The notes beneath the pieces are model-generated. The model ran no database searches, had not been told where the DNA came from, and was given only the letters and a program-made list of their open reading frames with translations. DNA of 64,000 nucleotides, from contig JANQNT010000023.1 of the NCBI GenBank assembly GCA_028279445.1, positions 186,001 to 250,000 of the forward strand. The letters are read 5' to 3'. Position numbers and translations under genes: made by a program. This DNA comes from Tepidamorphaceae bacterium. GTDB taxonomy: Bacteria; Pseudomonadota; Alphaproteobacteria; Rhizobiales; Tepidamorphaceae. Below, one piece after another: positions 60,266 through 64,000 of this stretch (the stretch's first letter is position 1; each line of letters begins with the position of its first letter).

Positions 60266-61746
60266 CGGGCTACCGCCTCCAACTGGGTTGGCTGTCCCAG
60301 CCGATCGGCGCTTCCGAACAAGACGCCGGGGTTGAACATGTTGTCTGGGTCAAAAAGGCCCTTAACCGCACGTAATGCCTGATACCGGGGCGGCGCCGTG
60401 AGACGCGCCAACTCTCCAGTGAGTTTGCGGCCGATGCCATGTTCGGCGCTAAACGAGCCACCATGCGCACTTGCGATATCGTGCACCATGGTCTGGACTG
60501 CCTCTTCCACCGCGGCAGCACTGTCGGCGAGACGCGTCCACTCGTCTTGTTCGAACATCACGATGTAATGGATGTTGCCGTCGCCGAGATGGCAGGTCAC
60601 CACGGACGTCGCGTTGGGAAAACGCGATGCGATCTGCGCATCGCAGTCTGCGATGAAGGCTGGGATGGCGGAGACGCGGACCGAGATGTCATGCGTCAGC
60701 CCGTGACCACCCAGCTTGTTGGCTTCGGAGACTGAGTGGCGAACGTGCCAAAAGTCCGCAGCCTGGTGGGCCGACTGCGCAACGACTGCATCTGATGCGA
60801 CCCCCTCTTCGATGAGAGCCATCAATGCCAATTCGAGCCGCTGTTGCAGTGGCTCGTCGGCATTCGCCGCACCAAGTTCAATCAAGACCGACCAAACTGG
60901 CGTTTCTGCGAAAGGCTGACGCACGCGCGGAATATGTCGGAGGACCAGGTCTACCTGGCTGCGGGATAGAAACTCGCAAGCCACCAGGGTCGTATCGAAT
61001 TGGCCACGAAGGCACTCCAGCAGAGCCAGCGCCTGCGATGGAGACGGAACCGCGGCCCAGGCATGGGCATCAGACTTCAAAGCCGGGTGGAGCTTCAGGG
61101 ATGCGCCCGTCACGATCCCCAGCGTCCCCTCAGCTCCGATGAAAAGATGCTTCAGATCGTAGCCGGTGTTGTCTTTGCGAAGCGGCTCAAGATCGTTGAG
61201 GATCTCGCCGCTCGGCAGCACGACCTCCAGACCGAAGATCAAGTCACGCATGACCCCATAGCGGAGCGCGGCAGTGCCGCCCGCGTTGGTTGAAACCAAT
61301 CCGCCAATCTGTGCCGTACCTTCGCTACCGAGCCTCAGAGGAAAGCACCGGTCGATGCTATCGGCAGCGTCTTGGATTTGCGCCAACACAACGCCTGAAT
61401 CGACGATGATTGCGTTGTCCGCTTTGTCTATCTGGCGAATGCGGTTCATGCGCTGCAGGGACATAACGATGCCTAGCCCCTCGCCTTCAGGTACCGCCCC
61501 ATAGCAGAGGCCAGTGTTTCCGCCCTGCAGGAATATCGGTCTGCCGGCGTCTCGCGCGGCATTCACGATGGCAACGACATCGACGGTCGAAGATGGCGAC
61601 ACAACGCATTCGGCTCTACCGTGCCGTCGCCCGCGCCAGTCACTGAGATACGGCGCCATGTCTGCGGGTTCCGTGAGCACCGACTGCTCATTCAGGACAC
61701 CTTGCAACTGAGCAACGAACGCGCCTGTTTCGTGAGAGTGTGTCAT
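60262..61746 (-). CDS. FAD-binding oxidase (GlcD / D-2-hydroxyacid dehydrogenase family)
   Basis: The 494-residue flavoprotein has an FAD_binding_4 domain (about 35-220: PIFLQGGNTGLCYGAVPEGEG, LGSEGTAQIGGLVSTNAGG, YDLKHLFIGAEGTLGIVTGASLKL) and a C-terminal FAD-oxidase domain with CHLGDGNIHY and FSAEHGIGRKL. This matches D-lactate, D-2-hydroxyglutarate and glycolate dehydrogenase families. It overlaps its neighbours on both sides by four bases. It probably oxidises a 2-hydroxyacid or D-amino-acid-like intermediate of the island pathway. Confidence 0.9.
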   Translation of the reverse strand: MTHSHETGAFVAQLQGVLNEQSVLTEPADMAPYLSDWRGRRHGRAECVVSPSSTVDVVAIVNAARDAGRPIFLQGGNTGLCYGAVPEGEGLGIVMSLQRMNRIRQIDKADNAIIVDSGVVLAQIQDAADSIDRCFPLRLGSEGTAQIGGLVSTNAGGTAALRYGVMRDLIFGLEVVLPSGEILNDLEPLRKDNTGYDLKHLFIGAEGTLGIVTGASLKLHPALKSDAHAWAAVPSPSQALALLECLRGQFDTTLVACEFLSRSQVDLVLRHIPRVRQPFAETPVWSVLIELGAANADEPLQQRLELALMALIEEGVASDAVVAQSAHQAADFWHVRHSVSEANKLGGHGLTHDISVRVSAIPAFIADCDAQIASRFPNATSVVTCHLGDGNIHYIVMFEQDEWTRLADSAAAVEEAVQTMVHDIASAHGGSFSAEHGIGRKLTGELARLTAPPRYQALRAVKGLFDPDNMFNPGVLFGSADRLGQPTQLEAVAR

Positions 61747-62648
61747 GCCGACACGAGCCCCCGATCGACCCGGTCCAATGCGTCACGCAAGGCATCTCGG
61801 ACCGCTTCCTGCGGCGGCAGTAGCGGCAGCCGCGGCGCCCCGCATGGTTGCCCCGCAATCTCCATCAAATGCCGGAAGGGGCCTGGATTGGTTTCAGCAA
61901 AGACGGCACGCAGAAGCGGATCCAGAGATTTCTGTGCCGCCAGGGCCTTTCTCAGCCGTCCATTGCGAGCATCCTCGTAGATTTCGATCCAACGCTCGGG
62001 CATCAAGTTGGCAGTGGTCAAAACGCCGCCGCGCGCGCCAATCGCGACATGGGTCGCAAAGAGCGGCTCTTCGCCACTGAGCACGGAGATCTTGTCTCCC
62101 GCAGCAGCGACAACCCGGATGAACTGCGGCACGTCATAGCTTGAGTACTTCATGCCAATGATCGTCCCGTCATCGGCAAGCGCGCCGACGGTCTCGGCCT
62201 CAAGCGCGACGTTTGTGCGGCCCGGAATCTCATAGAGAAGAATGGGTGCGTCGACGGTTGATCGAAGCCGCCGGAAATAGGCTGCCACGCCCTCCTGCGT
62301 GCCCGTCGCATAGTAGGGCGTGATCACCATCAGGGCATCCGCGCCGGCATGCGCAAAGTCCTGGGCAGCCTGGCGAGCATCTTCGAAGCCTGTGGCCAAC
62401 ACTCCGGGGATGACGGGGCACCGATCGGCAGCTTCGTCAACGACCGTTTCGACGACTTGTGCCCGCTCGGCTTGGGACAACGCGGCGTATTCCCCCGTGC
62501 CACCAATGGGCACCAGGCCATGCACACCGGAACCGAGGAGTCTTTTCACGAGCTTCCGCAAAGCCAGAAAGTCGATGCGCCCGCTTGAATCGAATGGCGT
62601 CACGAGCGCGGGAAAGATGCCTTCAATACGATCAGAAGCCAAAGCCAT
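61743..62648 (-). CDS. DapA-family lyase/deaminase
   Basis: The 301-residue TIM-barrel enzyme has the Schiff-base Lys K167 in GMKYSS, Tyr139 in LLYEIPGRTN and the GGTGEYAAL loop (usual DapA GTTGE). Members include dihydrodipicolinate synthase, N-acetylneuraminate lyase and pyrroline-4-hydroxy-2-carboxylate deaminase of hydroxyproline breakdown. A catabolic operon makes lysine synthesis unlikely. It follows the GntR gene by 8 bp and overlaps the FAD oxidase by four bases. Confidence 0.88.
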   Translation of the reverse strand: MALASDRIEGIFPALVTPFDSSGRIDFLALRKLVKRLLGSGVHGLVPIGGTGEYAALSQAERAQVVETVVDEAADRCPVIPGVLATGFEDARQAAQDFAHAGADALMVITPYYATGTQEGVAAYFRRLRSTVDAPILLYEIPGRTNVALEAETVGALADDGTIIGMKYSSYDVPQFIRVVAAAGDKISVLSGEEPLFATHVAIGARGGVLTTANLMPERWIEIYEDARNGRLRKALAAQKSLDPLLRAVFAETNPGPFRHLMEIAGQPCGAPRLPLLPPQEAVRDALRDALDRVDRGLVSA

Positions 62649-62656
62649 GACAGGAC

Positions 62657-63448
62657 CTACCCAGATGTCTGGTTCTGGGCATATCCGGCCAGCGCACCAG
62701 CGGCACCCTCGTGGTCAGGCAGCGGGGCTGACACCGACGACAACAGGTTCTCTTCATTGAATTCCCGGAGGCGCTTCACCAGGATCACGTGGAGTTCCGA
62801 GGCAGCGGCTTCGGCGCCATTGGGATCCTGCTCGACGATGCAATCGACGAGATTGCCAAATGCCGAGAACAACGCTTCGAGGTATTCTTGGACGGTTTGC
62901 CCGTCGCGAGGAGAGTAGGCGAAGGGCAAGCGCATCATGCGCAACCCAACCGTCAGCAGCTTCGAGAAGGCTTCGGTCACATAGCTATTGTGGCCCGCCG
63001 TCGCAATCTGCTGGTACAGCTGCATTTCAAGGTCCGCCACCTGCCCGCTCAGGGCGTCCGTTCCGACCTTCTCACCTCGGCCAACGCGCACAAACTCGTC
63101 GTAAGCGGATTTGATCTTTGGGATTTCATCGTCCCACCGCCGTAGGGCTGCCAAGCGGCACGCGGCACGTCGGTTGAGGTCCATGGCCTCCATGAAACGC
63201 GGCAGATCGGGAAGGATCAGGGCTGTCACGCGTGCGCCGCGCTTGGGCCCAAACTGAATAAGCCCATCGGACACGAGGCGGATTAGCGCCTCGCGTACAG
63301 GTGTCCGCGAGGTTCCATAACGTTCTGCCAGGGCGCTTTCGTCGATGTCTTCGCCGGGCCTGATGGCCAGCCGAAGGATGTCCGATCTCAAGCGCTCATA
63401 CACGCCGCCGGATGGTTGCTTTGACTGTCTTGGCACGACCGATCTCAT
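62657..63448 (-). CDS. GntR-family regulator with FCD ligand domain
   Basis: The 263-residue protein has an N-terminal winged helix (VYERLRSDILRLAIRPGEDIDESALAERYGTSRTPVREALIRLVSDGLI, about 16-65) and an all-helical FCD effector domain (about 88-230). It heads the island operon on the minus strand and is divergent from the P5C dehydrogenase gene, 115 bp away. It most likely represses both until an acid or amino-acid inducer binds. Confidence 0.9.
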   Translation of the reverse strand: MRSVVPRQSKQPSGGVYERLRSDILRLAIRPGEDIDESALAERYGTSRTPVREALIRLVSDGLIQFGPKRGARVTALILPDLPRFMEAMDLNRRAACRLAALRRWDDEIPKIKSAYDEFVRVGRGEKVGTDALSGQVADLEMQLYQQIATAGHNSYVTEAFSKLLTVGLRMMRLPFAYSPRDGQTVQEYLEALFSAFGNLVDCIVEQDPNGAEAAASELHVILVKRLREFNEENLLSSVSAPLPDHEGAAGALAGYAQNQTSG

Positions 63449-63563
63449 TTCGTATGAATCTGGTGTTGTATTTTGTATACTCTCCGAATACTAAACAGCA
63501 TCATTACGGTATGGCAAGTGGAATTCTTGTCCCGTGCAACCAAAATCGCTGCAGGAAGCCAAT
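63449..63563. promoter_or_regulatory. divergent gntR / P5C dehydrogenase promoter region
   Basis: The AT-rich gap contains TTGTATTTTGTATAC (63466-63480) with the palindrome GTATAC, plus CGTATG and CGAATAC nearby. FadR/GntR-class regulators often bind GTATAC-like sites. It probably holds both promoters. No experimental class was matched. Confidence 0.4.
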
Positions 63564-64000
63564 ATGCTGAGCAACGCGCCTGAGGCCGCCATTGCGCGCC
63601 CATACACGCCCGAAAACGAGCCCGTCTTCGACTATGCGCCTGGCTCGCAAGAACGGGCATCGCTTAAGAGCGCCCTCGCCGACACGGCCAGGGACCGCAT
63701 CGCGATTCCTTTGCGGATCGGCGGACGGGCGGTTGAGACAGGCAGGACGGCGCAAGCCGTCATGCCGCATGACCATCGCCATGTTCTTGCCCACGCCCAT
63801 CTTGCAGGCGTTGCCGAAACAGACGCCGCTATCACCGCTGCGCTCGATGCGGCGCATGACTGGTCGCGGGCGAGTTGGACGGACCGCGCGTCGGTGTTTT
63901 TGAAGGCGGCCGACCTGTTATCGGGTCCCTGGCGCAGCCGGCTCAACGCGGCGACCATGCTCGGTCAGTCGAAGACCGCGCATCAGGCCGAGATCGATTC
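63564..64000 (+). CDS. pruA: L-glutamate gamma-semialdehyde (P5C) dehydrogenase, 3' end outside window
   Basis: From ATG 63564 (GCAGGAAGCC upstream) 145 residues run to the window edge: MLSNAPEAAIARPYTPENEP, then FDYAPGSQERASLKSALAD, IPLRIGGRAVETGRTAQAVM, PHDHRHVLAHAHLAG, WTDRASVFLKAADLLSGPWR and NAATMLGQSKTAHQAEID. This N-terminal pattern is that of group 1 P5C dehydrogenase, which oxidises glutamate semialdehyde to glutamate in proline breakdown. The catalytic Cys and NAD domain lie beyond the window. Confidence 0.82.
   Translation, partial: MLSNAPEAAIARPYTPENEPVFDYAPGSQERASLKSALADTARDRIAIPLRIGGRAVETGRTAQAVMPHDHRHVLAHAHLAGVAETDAAITAALDAAHDWSRASWTDRASVFLKAADLLSGPWRSRLNAATMLGQSKTAHQAEID

Noticed and set aside
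61743-62648. Dihydrodipicolinate synthase for lysine synthesis
   Set aside because: The Schiff-base Lys is present, but its place inside a GntR-controlled catabolic operon with a TRAP importer fits a lyase or deaminase better.

Overview
The window is GC-rich, densely coded DNA that looks like an alphaproteobacterial chromosome, probably order Hyphomicrobiales. The reasons are a formate dehydrogenase of the FDH3 type with its usual alphaproteobacterial accessory genes (DUF3305, DUF3306, DUF6352, DUF6505, DUF6494), a PdhS/DivJ-like histidine kinase, TIGR02281-type aspartic proteases, a DUF2336 protein, and dispersed intergenic repeats of the 'TTGTCCGAAAACCGGTT' type. The genus cannot be read from the sequence.

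Layout. 0-3 kb: a clipped gene, phosphoglycolate phosphatase, tRNA-Val(CAC), an L,D-transpeptidase and small DUF genes. 3-20.4 kb: a formate dehydrogenase (FDH) supercluster. The minus-strand block runs torD-like chaperone, small Tat protein, FDH alpha, FDH beta, terminator, lipoprotein, FDH gamma, WD40-cytochrome c, trypsin-like protease, and a string of uncharacterised genes including a biotin-ligase-fold protein without the expected catalytic residues. A large multi-ferredoxin protein runs on the plus strand, and DUF3305-DUF3306-ankyrin on the minus strand. 21-33 kb: molybdenum-cofactor genes (moaA, fdhD, mobA, mobB, moeA) and an Mrp/ApbC Fe-S carrier, interleaved with intergenic repeat tracts. 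Together these supply the Mo-bis-MGD cofactor, its sulfuration, the Fe-S clusters and Tat export for FDH.

33-48 kb: a polar amino-acid ABC transporter without its ATPase, a hydroxyacid dehydrogenase, an ECF-sigma/anti-sigma/Spy-like/EF-hand group, an enoyl-CoA hydratase, a DUF2336 protein, a uracil-DNA glycosylase homologue, a methyltransferase, a complete phnDCE transporter, a nuclease and a histidine kinase. 47-55 kb: cobT and cobS separated by an AT-rich lipoprotein gene that looks acquired, two paralogous aspartic proteases, a phosphohexomutase and dusA.

55.4-64 kb: a probable integrated catabolic island at dusA. The first codons of dusA are AT-rich, a 10-bp core inside dusA is repeated 56 bp away, a truncated tyrosine-integrase start follows, then an operon of GntR regulator, DapA-family lyase/deaminase, FAD oxidase, prolidase-like amidohydrolase and TRAP transporter. 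The window ends inside a divergent P5C dehydrogenase gene.

The most unusual signals are: (i) mosaic intergenic repeats holding a 25-nt hairpin whose arms change together between copies; (ii) an identical 14-bp motif in the two distant divergent FDH promoter regions; (iii) the FDH accessory set of unknown proteins; (iv) the dusA island junction.
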